NCBI RefSeq assembly: GCF_008704995.1
Contig: NZ_CP023747.1
Span: forward strand, 4,433,501 to 4,497,500
Origin: Streptomyces nodosus
Lineage (GTDB): Bacteria > Actinomycetota > Actinomycetes > Streptomycetales > Streptomycetaceae
Length of the DNA stretch: 64,000 bases
Direction: 5' to 3'
This document shows, piece after piece, positions 9,301-17,650 of the stretch (within the stretch, counting starts at the first letter, position 1; each line of letters starts with the position of its first letter). The notes below the pieces were generated by a model. The model had not been told where the DNA came from. It saw nothing but the letters and a program-made list of their open reading frames with translations, and made no database searches. The translations under genes and the position numbers were made by a program.

Positions 9301-11130
9301 ACGAACGCACTGGGACAGATCGTCACCTTCGAGCACAACGAACTCGGTCAGGTCGTTCGCAAGACCGCCGACGGCGAGGTGATGACGTACGACTACGACT
9401 TCACCGACCGGATCGCTTGGGCCAGTAACGCCCATGCGGACCTGAGCCTGCTTCGTGACCGGCACGGACGGCTGGTCAGCGAGCGCGTGAACGACCGGGA
9501 GGTGGCGTACCGGTACGACGAGTTCGGCAGACTGGAGGGACGCCGGACGCCGTCGGGCGCTGAGACCGCCTGGCAGTTCGATGCCACGGGGCGGCCCTGT
9601 CGGCTCGTGGCGGACGGGCGTGTCGTCACGCTGGAGTATGACCAGGTCGGGCGCGAAGTCAGTCGCAGGTTCGCCGGGTCCCTGAGCATGTCCCGCTCGT
9701 TCGACGCGATGGGCCGCCTGGCGTCCCAGGCGGTGGACGGCCCTCTCGGACGTATCCAGACGCGCGCCTACGAGTACCGCGGTGACGGCAGCCTGACCAA
9801 GGTCCACGATCAACTGAATGGTGTTCAGCTGTTCGACCTGGACCTGACGGGCAGGACCACACAGGTCAGCGGAGAGGGATGGGCGGAGGCCTACACCTAC
9901 GACGCGCTCGGCAACCAGGTGTCGGCTGACTGGCCTGCGCGCAGCATCGGAGACGACGGATGCGGGGAGCGTGTCTACCAGGGTGCCGATCTGCTGCGCG
10001 CCGGCCGGATCCGCTACGAGTACGACGCCGCAGGACGTGTTGTGCTTCGTCAGAAGGTCCGGCTCTCCCGAAAACCGGATACATGGCGCTACGACTGGGA
10101 CGCGGAGGACCGGCTCACCCAGGTTGTCACCCCGGACGGCACGGTATGGCGATACACGTACGACGCTCTCGGGCGACGCGTGAGCAAACAGCGCACCGCC
10201 GACAACGGTGTGGACGTACTGGAACGGGTGGACTTCAGCTGGGACGGCGTCTCGCTGTGCGAACAGACGACGAGCTGGGGTTCCTCGGCCGACTCGGTGA
10301 CCCTGACGTGGCATCTCGACGGTGCCGAAGCGGTTGCGCAGAGCGAACGCAGAACCATGGCCGTGACCTCACAGGAAGAGGTGGACGCCCGGTTCTTTGC
10401 CATCGTGGCTGATCTCTCGGGATCCCCTTGTGAGCTGATCGACGAGTCCGGAGAGATCGCCTGGCGGTCCCGTGCCACGAACTGGGGAAAACGGTCGTGG
10501 TCGGTGCGGAGCCATGCCTACACACCGCTGCGTTTCCCGGGGCAGTATTTCGACACCGAAACGGGCCTGCACTACAACTACCTGCGGTATTACGACCCCG
10601 AAGTGGGACGGTACGTCAGTCTCGACCCCCTCGGGCTGGCTCCGGCAGCCAATCCCGCCACTTATGTGGATCGGCCGTCGGTGGCCTGTGATCCCCTCGG
10701 CCTCGCGCCGCAGAAGAACCTGCCCCCGCCCAAGCCGTACGAGACGCCAGATCTTTCCCATTTGGTGAAGGACTTCAATCCGGAGGGAGGGATGAGTAAC
10801 TGCACCTATGTGAGCGAGGCGTTCGACCGGTACCTTGCTGGAGAGGGTGTCAAGGCAGTCCCCGGTGACATTCCGCTCCAATCCCTCGAACGGCTAGAGA
10901 GCGCGTACGGCCGGAGTTTCAAGGACACCGGATTCTGGGATATGGTCGACGATATCCGGAATTCCGGCCACGGGTCTCGGGGCCTGGTGGCTGCACGGCC
11001 CGAAGGGGGCATGGCGGGTCACGTGTTCAATATCGTGAACCATCAGGGTCGCGTTCTTTTCTCTGATGTGCAGACCGGATTCGTCGACCCTATGCTATAC
11101 AGGACATTCAAGTTGATGAGGACCAACTGA
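6360..11130 (+). pseudogene. RHS-repeat polymorphic toxin with papain-fold C-terminal tip; frameshifted in a G8 run
   Basis: Two frames together encode one ~1,589-residue protein. Frame 1 (6360 to ~8148): N-terminal T7SS-like helical segment (SGWKGEAGDTFRKKF), a long Lys/Ala coiled region, then a DUF6531-like start of the RHS shell (GTDPIDLATGTMYLP). Frame 2 (~8149-11130): tandem YD/RHS repeats (many RYDDMGNPTEIVRPDG-like units), the RHS core end (FPGQYFDTETGLHYNYLRYY, then RYVSLDPLGL), and a papain-like tip. The G run at 8142-8149 has eight Gs; seven would fuse the frames (VGGGDGGSD). As sequenced, translation continues out of frame to 8801. RHS shells enclose and release a variable C-terminal toxin for competition between cells. 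This is either a sequencing or assembly error, a phase-variable tract, or an inactivated gene. The tip and immunity gene are intact. Confidence 0.88.
10681..11130 (+). other. Papain-fold (Tox-PL-like) toxin domain at the RHS tip
   Basis: The ~140 residues after the DPLGLAP junction form the variable tip. The papain-like signature is visible: nucleophile Cys in Ser-Asn-Cys-Thr (codon 10801), His in GHVFNIVN (codon 11020), and Asp/Gln in SDVQTG (codons 11065 and 11071). Known Tox-PL domains of RHS proteins act as cysteine proteases or glutamine deamidases on host proteins; the substrate here is unknown. G+C drops noticeably toward the end compared with the RHS repeats, as expected for an exchangeable cassette. 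Confidence 0.75.
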
Positions 11131-11411
11131 TGTACACGATGGACCAGGCGGAGCGGCTCGCATCGGAGGCTCTGCGTAAGAAGTACGGAGAGTGGAGCGA
11201 TCAGGTCGCGCTTTACGGTGACGGGGAATTCGTGACAAAAATGGGCGAGTTCTTCTATTTCGGCTTCAATTCCGTGAAGTACATCGAGACCCGGGACCAT
11301 AAATACTTCAATTACGGACCCAACTGTATTTCGGTGCACGGCGAGACCGGTGAATGCAGATTCCTCGACATTCATGAGGTTCTGGCCTTGAAGCCCTTCG
11401 AGGCGTGCTGA
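11130..11411 (+). CDS. Imm35/YrhB-like immunity protein for the RHS toxin
   Basis: 93 residues, starting on the last base of the RHS stop codon, the typical position of a cognate immunity gene. The pattern GEFFYFGFNSVKYIETRD ... YFNYGPNCISVHGETGECR matches the YrhB/Imm35 family (aromatic strand, S-x-x-Y-x-E-T, then a G-P-x-x-V-x-x-x-T-G strand), a family I recall as linked to papain-like toxins. It would bind and block the tip in the producing cell. Low G+C relative to the core genes supports joint acquisition with the toxin tip. An intact immunity gene suggests the toxin is, or recently was, functional. Confidence 0.75.
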   Translation: MYTMDQAERLASEALRKKYGEWSDQVALYGDGEFVTKMGEFFYFGFNSVKYIETRDHKYFNYGPNCISVHGETGECRFLDIHEVLALKPFEAC

Positions 11412-11429
11412 TTCCAGCCCGTGGGGGTG

Positions 11430-11735
11430 GTTCCGTACCTGGGCGGCGCAGTTCTGCCCATACGCACTTGCGGGAGAACCGGTCCTCGGGCACGCCCCAG
11501 CCGTCGGCGAGCGCGTCCACCGGCAGCAGACCCCGTCCCGACTCGGCGTCCCGGCAGTGTGAATGACGGCACGAACTCGACCGGGAACAGGCCCTCCGTG
11601 AAGTCCTGAGCAACTCAGCGATGGCGAGAGTGGGTACGAGCAGTGGGCCGGGACGGGACTTCAGCAGGCGGCGGCAGGCCGTGTGCCAGGCGTCGCGGCG
11701 GTCGAGCACGGGCGTAGAGGGGACCCGCATTCCGC
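11430..11735 (-). pseudogene. Fused relics of a PIN-domain toxin and an RsbW-like ATPase
   Basis: Read on the minus strand, 11605-11730 gives a PIN-domain piece (VLDRRDAWHTACRRLL, then GPLLVPTLAIAELL), as in VapC-type RNases, lacking the N-terminal catalytic Asp and the whole C-terminal half. It passes in the same frame into ESGRGLLPVDALADGWGVPE (11440-11560), which matches the G2 box and C-terminus of the intact HATPase at 2879-3421. Neither domain is complete. This is a deletion scar between two accessory genes; part of it appears to derive from a paralogue of the HATPase gene. Confidence 0.6.
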
Positions 11736-11854
11736 ATCGGCTGCTGTCATGGTTCCCCCCCCCAGAATGCGCGTCGGCGTTTTCGGCGCCCGAACCCCAG
11801 CGCGATGATCGACGTACCCGCCGGCTTCCGGACGACACGGATGGCCGACCGCGT

Positions 11855-11882
11855 TTGACCATCGTCGCCCCCGGGGTACCCT
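11855..11882 (+). promoter_or_regulatory. Candidate HrdB-type promoter of the S10 operon
   Basis: TTGACC (11855-11860), 16-base spacer, TACCCT (11877-11882). It is the best vegetative promoter match between the island and rpsJ. Transcription would start near 11890. Confidence 0.55.
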
Positions 11883-12264
11883 CTTCCGCTCGATTGGCCA
11901 GGGGGCCGTTCACTGTGGCAGACTGTCGGAGTTGCTCGGTCGAGTGTTGATGCCGCGCGCCTCCCGCCGGGAGGACTGGAAGCGAGTCCCACAGTACTCG
12001 TCGCCCTAACTGCCTGACGGCAGCGCTGGGGCGGACGTACGGGAATCTTCCGGGAAGCGTGGGTGCGACGTCGGCCAGGCACCCGGTGGGTCCTCGCCCC
12101 CGGTCTCGCGGTTCCGGAAGGGCCGTGTTCCCCCGCAGGGATGTTCGAACAAGGGACATTCATGTCGGCGGGAGCGCGACACACCCGACCGCGGGGGTCG
12201 GAGACGAGGGCGCAAACCCGCCGGGTTCCAGAGCGTAAATGAGAGACAGGACTACGAAGTAGCC

Positions 12265-12573
12265 ATGGCGGGACAGAAGATCCGCATCCGGCTCAAGGCC
12301 TACGACCACGAGGTCATCGACTCCTCGGCGAAGAAGATCGTCGAGACGGTGACCCGTACTGGTGCGTCGGTCGCGGGCCCGGTGCCGCTGCCCACTGAGA
12401 AGAACGTGTACTGCGTCATCAAGTCGCCGCACAAGTACAAGGACTCGCGCGAGCACTTCGAGATGCGTACCCACAAGCGTCTGATCGACATTCTCGACCC
12501 GACGCCCAAGACCGTTGACTCCCTGATGCGACTCGACCTCCCGGCCGGTGTCGACATCGAGATCAAGCTCTGA
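12265..12573 (+). CDS. rpsJ: 30S ribosomal protein S10
   Basis: 102 residues, full length. Binds the 3' domain of 16S rRNA in the 30S head and also partners NusB in antitermination. The typical start GQKIRIRLKAYDHEVID and the core FEMRTHKRLIDILDPTPKTV are present. First gene of the S10 operon; ATG at 12265. As in other Streptomyces it is not linked to tuf, and accessory DNA lies upstream. Confidence 0.98.
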   Translation: MAGQKIRIRLKAYDHEVIDSSAKKIVETVTRTGASVAGPVPLPTEKNVYCVIKSPHKYKDSREHFEMRTHKRLIDILDPTPKTVDSLMRLDLPAGVDIEIKL

Positions 12574-12589
12574 GGCCGGTGATCTGAGA

Positions 12590-13234
12590 ATGGCTAAGCA
12601 GATCAAGGGCATCCTGGGCGAGAAGCTCGGCATGACGCAGGTCTGGGACGAGAACAACCGTGTCGTCCCCGTGACCGTCGTCAAGGCCGGCCCCAACGTC
12701 GTGACCCAGGTTCGTACGAACGACGCCGACGGCTACGAGTCGGTCCAGATCGCCTTCGGCGAGATCGACCCCCGCAAGGTGAACAAGCCCCTCAAGGGCC
12801 ACTTCGCCAAGGCCGACGTCACCCCGCGCCGTCACCTCGTCGAGATCCGCACGGCGGACGCCGCCGAGTACACCCTCGGCCAGGAGATCACCGCCGAGGT
12901 GTTCGAGGCCGGCGTGAAGGTCGACGTCACCGGCAAGAGCAAGGGCAAGGGCTTCGCCGGTGTCATGAAGCGTCACAACTTCAAGGGCCTCGGCGCCGGA
13001 CACGGTGTCCAGCGCAAGCACCGCTCTCCCGGCTCGATCGGTGGCTGCGCCACCCCGGGCCGTGTGTTCAAGGGCGTCCGCATGGCGGGTCGCATGGGCC
13101 ACGAGCGGGTCACCACCCAGAACCTGACCGTCCACGCCGTTGACGCGGAGAAGGGTCTGCTGCTCATCAAGGGCGCGGTTCCTGGTCCGAACGGCGGCCT
13201 CGTCCTGGTCCGCACCGCGGCCAAGGGGGCCTGA
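12590..13234 (+). CDS. rplC: 50S ribosomal protein L3
   Basis: 214 residues. Assembly-initiating 23S rRNA-binding protein near the peptidyl-transferase centre. Signature KGFAGVMKRHNFKGLGAGHG contains the glutamine-free methyl-acceptor loop region. ATG at 12590 (MAKQIKGILGEKLGMTQVWD) is preferred to in-frame codons inside rpsJ. Lies 16 bases after rpsJ and 8 before rplD. Confidence 0.97.
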   Translation: MAKQIKGILGEKLGMTQVWDENNRVVPVTVVKAGPNVVTQVRTNDADGYESVQIAFGEIDPRKVNKPLKGHFAKADVTPRRHLVEIRTADAAEYTLGQEITAEVFEAGVKVDVTGKSKGKGFAGVMKRHNFKGLGAGHGVQRKHRSPGSIGGCATPGRVFKGVRMAGRMGHERVTTQNLTVHAVDAEKGLLLIKGAVPGPNGGLVLVRTAAKGA

Positions 13235-13242
13235 GGTAACCG

Positions 13243-13908
13243 ATGAGCACTGTTGACATCCTTTCGCCGGCGGGCGAGAAGGCCGGTTCCGTCGAGCTCC
13301 CCGCGGAGATCTTCGGCGTTGAGAAGGTCAGCGTTCCGCTGATCCACCAGGTCGTCGTCGCACAGCTGGCCGCTGCCCGCCAGGGCACGCACAAGACGAA
13401 GACCCGTGCCGAGGTCCGTGGCGGCGGCAGGAAGCCGTACCGCCAGAAGGGCACCGGTCGCGCCCGTCAGGGTTCGACCCGCGCGCCGCAGTTCGCCGGC
13501 GGTGGCGTCGTCCACGGCCCGCAGCCGCGTGACTACTCGCAGCGGACCCCGAAGAAGATGAAGGCCGCGGCCCTGCGCCACGCCCTCACCGACCGGGCCC
13601 GCAGCAACCGCATCCACGTCGTCACCGACGTGGTGGAGTCGGACATCTCCACCAAGGCCGCCAAGGCTCTCCTCGGCAAGATCAGCGAGCGCAAGAACGT
13701 GCTCCTGGTCGTCGAGCGCGAGAACGAGAAGGCCCTGCTGTCCGCTCGCAACCTGCCCCAGGTCCACATCCTGGAGCCGGGCCAGCTGAACACGTACGAC
13801 GTGATCGTCTCGGACGACGTGGTCTTCACCCAGGCCGCTTTCGAGTCCTTCGTGTCCGGCGCGCCTTCTGCTGCGCGGAGCAACGACACCGAAGGGAGCG
13901 AGGCCTGA
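13243..13908 (+). CDS. rplD: 50S ribosomal protein L4
   Basis: 221 residues. Its extended loop (GGGRKPYRQKGTGRARQGS) lines the exit tunnel, and in E. coli L4 represses its own operon. The C-terminal ~15 residues are a variable Ser/Glu-rich tail. Its TGA shares one base with the ATG of rplW. Confidence 0.97.
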   Translation: MSTVDILSPAGEKAGSVELPAEIFGVEKVSVPLIHQVVVAQLAAARQGTHKTKTRAEVRGGGRKPYRQKGTGRARQGSTRAPQFAGGGVVHGPQPRDYSQRTPKKMKAAALRHALTDRARSNRIHVVTDVVESDISTKAAKALLGKISERKNVLLVVERENEKALLSARNLPQVHILEPGQLNTYDVIVSDDVVFTQAAFESFVSGAPSAARSNDTEGSEA

Positions 13909-14327
13909 TGGCTATCCGTCATCCCGCCATTGCCTCGAAGGCCGCCAAGGCCGCCAAGGCCGCGCGCGTCGCCAAGGCGCGCCGCCACGCCACCGAGGGC
14001 AAGAACACCGTCATCACCCCGGCGAGCAAGGCGTACACGGACCCCCGTGACGTCCTGATCAAGCCGGTCGTGTCGGAGAAGAGCTACGCGCTCCTCGACG
14101 AGAACAAGTACACGTTCGTCGTCGACCCGCGTGCCAACAAGACCCAGATCAAGGAAGCCGTCCAGGCGGTCTTCGAGGTCAAGGTCACCGGCGTGAACAC
14201 GATCAACCGTCAGGGCAAGCGCAAGCGGACCCGTACGGGCTTCGGCCAGCGTGCCGCCACCAAGCGCGCGATCGTGACCCTCGCCGAGGGCGACCGTATC
14301 GACATCTTCGGCGGTCCGACCTCCTGA
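13908..14327 (+). CDS. rplW: 50S ribosomal protein L23
   Basis: 139 residues, about 35 longer than E. coli L23. An Ala/Lys-rich N-terminal extension (SKAAKAAKAARVAKARRHAT) precedes the conserved core DVLIKPVVSEKSYALLDENK; this extension is usual in Streptomyces. L23 sits at the tunnel exit and docks trigger factor and SRP. Confidence 0.96.
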   Translation: MAIRHPAIASKAAKAAKAARVAKARRHATEGKNTVITPASKAYTDPRDVLIKPVVSEKSYALLDENKYTFVVDPRANKTQIKEAVQAVFEVKVTGVNTINRQGKRKRTRTGFGQRAATKRAIVTLAEGDRIDIFGGPTS

Positions 14328-14378
14328 CGGAGGTCTGGATCGTCCAGATAATCGGAATCTTCCGAGGACTGAGAGACA

Positions 14379-15215
14379 ATGGGTATCCGCAAGTACAAGC
14401 CGACGACTCCTGGCCGTCGTGGCGCCAGCGTCGCCGACTTCGTCGAGGTCACGCGGTCCACGCCGGAGAAGTCGCTGGTCCGCCCGCTGCACAGCAAGGG
14501 CGGCCGTAACAACGCCGGTCGTGTGACCGTTCGCCACCAGGGTGGCGGACACAAGCGCGCCTACCGCGTGATCGACTTCCGTCGTCACGACAAGGACGGC
14601 GTGCCGGCGAAGGTCGCGCACATCGAGTACGACCCCAACCGCACCGCGCGCATCGCGCTGCTGCACTACGCCGACGGCGAGAAGCGCTACATCCTCGCGC
14701 CGCGCGGCCTGACGCAGGGCGACCGCGTCGAGAACGGCCCCGGGGCCGACATCAAGCCGGGCAACAACCTGGCCCTCCGCAACATCCCGGTCGGTACCAC
14801 GATCCACGCGATCGAGCTCCGTCCCGGTGGCGGTGCCAAGTTCGCCCGTTCCGCCGGTACCTCCGTGCAGCTGCTCGCGAAGGAGGGCGCCTACGCCCAC
14901 CTCCGCATGCCGTCCGGTGAGATCCGCCTGGTCGACGTCCGCTGCCGCGCCACCGTCGGCGAGGTCGGCAACGCCGAGCAGTCGAACATCAACTGGGGCA
15001 AGGCCGGCCGCAAGCGCTGGCTGGGCGTTCGCCCGAGCGTGCGTGGTGTGGTCATGAACCCTGTCGACCACCCGCACGGTGGTGGTGAGGGTCGTACCTC
15101 CGGTGGTCGCCACCCGGTGTCCCCGTGGGGCAAGAAGGAAGGCCGCACCCGGTCTCCCAAGAAGGCGAGCAACAAGTACATCGTCCGCCGCCGCAAGACG
15201 AACAAGAAGCGCTAA
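14379..15215 (+). CDS. rplB: 50S ribosomal protein L2
   Basis: 278 residues. Primary 23S rRNA-binding protein needed for subunit association and peptidyl-transferase activity. The highly conserved C-terminal GVVMNPVDHPHGGGEGRTSG, with its key His, is present. Starts MGIRKYKPTTPGRR; 51-base spacer after rplW. Confidence 0.98.
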   Translation: MGIRKYKPTTPGRRGASVADFVEVTRSTPEKSLVRPLHSKGGRNNAGRVTVRHQGGGHKRAYRVIDFRRHDKDGVPAKVAHIEYDPNRTARIALLHYADGEKRYILAPRGLTQGDRVENGPGADIKPGNNLALRNIPVGTTIHAIELRPGGGAKFARSAGTSVQLLAKEGAYAHLRMPSGEIRLVDVRCRATVGEVGNAEQSNINWGKAGRKRWLGVRPSVRGVVMNPVDHPHGGGEGRTSGGRHPVSPWGKKEGRTRSPKKASNKYIVRRRKTNKKR

Positions 15216-15227
15216 GGACGGGTTGAG

Positions 15228-15509
15228 ATGCCTCGTAGCTTGAAGAAGGGGCCCTTCGTCGACGACCACCTGATCAAGAAGGTGGATGTCCAGAACGAAG
15301 CCGGCACCAAGAACGTCATCAAGACCTGGTCCCGTCGCTCGATGATCGTCCCGGCCATGCTGGGCCACACGATCGCGGTGCACAACGGCAAGACCCACAT
15401 TCCGGTGTTTGTCACCGAGTCGATGGTCGGCCACAAGCTCGGCGAGTTCTCGCCGACCCGCACCTTCCGGGGTCACGTCAAGGACGACCGGAAGTCGAAG
15501 CGCCGCTAG
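15228..15509 (+). CDS. rpsS: 30S ribosomal protein S19
   Basis: 93 residues. Binds 16S rRNA in the 30S head with S13 and contacts A-site tRNA. Canonical start PRSLKKGPFVDDHLIKKVD and end EFSPTRTFRGHVKDDRKSKR. Lies 12 bases after rplB. Confidence 0.98.
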   Translation: MPRSLKKGPFVDDHLIKKVDVQNEAGTKNVIKTWSRRSMIVPAMLGHTIAVHNGKTHIPVFVTESMVGHKLGEFSPTRTFRGHVKDDRKSKRR

Positions 15510-15551
15510 TAGCGGGGTGGAATGACTATGACAAACACTGAAGGGACAACC

Positions 15552-15899
15552 ATGGAAGCCAGGGCCCAGGCGCGGTACATCCGCGTCACGCCCATGAAGG
15601 CCCGCCGTGTGGTGGACCTCATCCGTGGCATGGACGCCACGGAGGCTCAGGCGGTCCTGCGTTTCGCCCCGCAGGCCGCGAGCGTGCCGGTCGGCAAGGT
15701 GCTGGACAGCGCCATCGCCAACGCCGCGCACAACTACGACCACACCGACGCCGACAGCCTCTACATCTCCGAGGCGTACGTCGACGAGGGCCCGACCCTG
15801 AAGCGGTTCCGTCCGCGTGCCCAGGGCCGCGCCTACCGGATCCGCAAGCGGACCAGCCACATCACCGTGGTCGTCAGCAGCAAGGAAGGAACCCGGTAA
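15552..15899 (+). CDS. rplV: 50S ribosomal protein L22
   Basis: 115 residues. Tunnel-lining protein whose hairpin can carry macrolide-resistance mutations. ATG at 15552 (MEARAQARYIRVTPMKARRV) follows AAGGGAC and matches the family start; an upstream in-frame ATG at 15522 would add 10 unconserved residues. The TAA overlaps the rpsC ATG by one base. Confidence 0.95.
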   Translation: MEARAQARYIRVTPMKARRVVDLIRGMDATEAQAVLRFAPQAASVPVGKVLDSAIANAAHNYDHTDADSLYISEAYVDEGPTLKRFRPRAQGRAYRIRKRTSHITVVVSSKEGTR

Positions 15900-16720
15900 T
15901 GGGCCAGAAGGTAAACCCGCACGGGTTCCGGCTCGGTGTCACCACCGACTTCAAGTCGCGCTGGTACGCCGACAAGCTGTACAAGGACTACGTCAAGGAA
16001 GACGTCGCCATCCGTCGGATGATGACGTCCGGCATGGAGCGCGCCGGCATCTCCAAGGTGGAGATCGAGCGCACCCGTGACCGCGTCCGCGTCGACATCC
16101 ACACCGCGCGTCCGGGCATCGTCATCGGCCGCCGTGGCGCCGAGGCCGACCGTATCCGCGGCGACCTGGAGAAGCTGACGGGCAAGCAGGTCCAGCTGAA
16201 CATCCTCGAGGTCAAGAACCCCGAGACCGATGCTCAGCTCGTGGCCCAGGCCGTGGCCGAGCAGCTCTCCTCCCGCGTCTCCTTCCGCCGCGCCATGCGT
16301 AAGAGCATGCAGTCGGCCATGAAGGCGGGCGCCAAGGGCATCAAGATCCAGTGCGGTGGCCGCCTCGGCGGCGCCGAGATGTCCCGCTCGGAGTTCTACC
16401 GCGAGGGCCGTGTGCCCCTGCACACCCTCCGCGCGAACGTGGACTACGGCTTCTTCGAGGCCAAGACGACCTTCGGCCGCATCGGTGTGAAGGTCTGGAT
16501 CTACAAGGGCGACGTCAAGAACATCGCCGAGGTCCGCGCTGAGAACGCCGCTGCCCGCGCCGGCAACCGCCCGGCCCGTGGTGGCGCCGACCGCCCGGCC
16601 CGTGGTGGCCGTGGTGGCGAGCGGCGCGGTCGCAAGCCGCAGCAGGCTCCGGCTGCCGAGGCCCCCAAGGCCGAGGCTCCCGCTGCCGCTCCGGCTGAGA
16701 GCACCGGAACGGAGGCCTGA
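15899..16720 (+). CDS. rpsC: 30S ribosomal protein S3
   Basis: 273 residues. Forms the mRNA entry channel and has helicase activity with S4/S5. Start GQKVNPHGFRLGVTTDFKSR; KH domain around residues 60-105 (GIVIGRRGAEADRIR). The ~60-residue C-terminal tail is low-complexity (RPARGG repeats, then Ala/Pro/Glu), an actinobacterial extension compared with the ~233-residue E. coli protein. Confidence 0.97.
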   Translation: MGQKVNPHGFRLGVTTDFKSRWYADKLYKDYVKEDVAIRRMMTSGMERAGISKVEIERTRDRVRVDIHTARPGIVIGRRGAEADRIRGDLEKLTGKQVQLNILEVKNPETDAQLVAQAVAEQLSSRVSFRRAMRKSMQSAMKAGAKGIKIQCGGRLGGAEMSRSEFYREGRVPLHTLRANVDYGFFEAKTTFGRIGVKVWIYKGDVKNIAEVRAENAAARAGNRPARGGADRPARGGRGGERRGRKPQQAPAAEAPKAEAPAAAPAESTGTEA

Positions 16721-16725
16721 CCGAC

Positions 16726-17145
16726 ATGCTGATCCCCCGTAGGGTCAAGCACCGCAAGCAGCACCACCCGAAGCGCGATGGTATGGCCAAGGGTGGCACG
16801 CAGGTTGCGTTCGGCGAGTACGGCATCCAGGCGGTGACCCCGGCCTACGTCACGAACCGCCAGATCGAAGCGGCTCGTATCGCCATGACCCGTCACATCA
16901 AGCGTGGCGGCAAGGTCTGGATCAACATCTACCCGGACCGCCCGCTGACCAAGAAGCCCGCCGAGACCCGCATGGGTTCCGGTAAGGGTTCCCCGGAGTG
17001 GTGGATCGCGAACGTCAAGCCCGGTCGGGTGATGTTCGAGCTGTCCTACCCGAACGAGAAGATCGCCCGTGAGGCGCTGACCCGTGCGGCCCACAAGCTG
17101 CCGATGAAGTGCCGGATCGTCAAGCGCGAGGCAGGTGAAGCGTGA
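16726..17145 (+). CDS. rplP: 50S ribosomal protein L16
   Basis: 139 residues. Organises the A-site region of the 50S and is needed for tRNA accommodation. Start MLIPRRVKHRKQHHPKRDGM; conserved MGSGKGSPEWWIANVKPGRV. Five bases after rpsC; its TGA overlaps the rpmC ATG. Confidence 0.98.
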   Translation: MLIPRRVKHRKQHHPKRDGMAKGGTQVAFGEYGIQAVTPAYVTNRQIEAARIAMTRHIKRGGKVWINIYPDRPLTKKPAETRMGSGKGSPEWWIANVKPGRVMFELSYPNEKIAREALTRAAHKLPMKCRIVKREAGEA

Positions 17146-17369
17146 TGTCGGCCGGTACCAAGGCGTCCGAGCTGCGCGAACTGGGCAACGAGGAGCTTCT
17201 GGGCAAGCTCCGCGAGGCCAAGGAAGAGCTGTTCAACCTCCGCTTCCAGGCGGCGACGGGCCAGCTGGAGAACCACGGCCGTCTGAAGGCGGTCCGCAAG
17301 GACATCGCGCGGATCTACACCCTGATGCGCGAGCGTGAGCTGGGCATCGAAACGGTGGAGAGCGCCTGA
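17145..17369 (+). CDS. rpmC: 50S ribosomal protein L29
   Basis: 74 residues. Helical-hairpin protein near the tunnel exit, beside L23. Core ELRELGNEELLGKLREAKEE and RLKAVRKDIARIYTLMRERE. ATG at 17145 overlaps the rplP stop; GTG at 17142 would add one residue. TGA overlaps the rpsQ ATG. Confidence 0.97.
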   Translation: MSAGTKASELRELGNEELLGKLREAKEELFNLRFQAATGQLENHGRLKAVRKDIARIYTLMRERELGIETVESA

Positions 17370-17650
17370 TGAGCGAGAAGAACGTGACTGAGCAGACCGA
17401 GCGCAACGCACGGAAGACCCGTGAGGGTCTGGTCGTCAGCGACAAGATGGACAAGACCGTCGTCGTCGCCGTCGAGGACCGCGTGAAGCACGCGCTGTAC
17501 GGCAAGGTCATCCGCCGTACCAACAAGCTCAAGGCGCACGACGAGCAGAACGCTGCCGGCATCGGTGACCGCGTCCTCCTCATGGAGACCCGGAAGCTGT
17601 CCGCCACCAAGCACTGGCGCGTCATCGAGATCCTCGAGAAGGCGAAGTAA
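17369..17650 (+). CDS. rpsQ: 30S ribosomal protein S17
   Basis: 93 residues. OB-fold primary 16S rRNA binder: REGLVVSDKMDKTVVVAVED and HALYGKVIRRTNKLKAHDEQ. Last gene before a 308-base spacer rich in hairpins, so probably the 3' end of the S10 transcript. Confidence 0.98.
   Translation: MSEKNVTEQTERNARKTREGLVVSDKMDKTVVVAVEDRVKHALYGKVIRRTNKLKAHDEQNAAGIGDRVLLMETRKLSATKHWRVIEILEKAK

Larger units (their letters stand above)
11412..12264. other. Intergenic region before the S10 operon: gene relics, promoter and long leader
   Basis: 853 bases without an intact gene. 11430-11735 holds decayed PIN and HATPase fragments on the minus strand. A strong vegetative-type promoter candidate sits at 11855-11882, which would give rpsJ a leader of roughly 375 nucleotides. 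The leader contains a small hairpin (CTGCC/GGCAG, 12010-12023). No open frame here looks protein-like. Confidence 0.6.

Noticed and set aside
12142..12151. TGTTCGAACA as an SOS (LexA) box near rpsJ
   Set aside because: The Streptomyces LexA site is CGAAC-N4-GTTCG; here the half-sites are in the opposite order (GTTC then GAAC), so it is only a short palindrome.
15522..15551. Upstream ATG for rplV (L22)
   Set aside because: Adds ten residues (MTMTNTEGTT) not conserved in L22; ATG 15552 has the better ribosome site.
13533..15860. 775-codon open frame antisense to the ribosomal genes
   Set aside because: A by-product of high third-position G+C in rplD-rplV; composition is Val/Ala/Gly/Arg with no recognisable domain.
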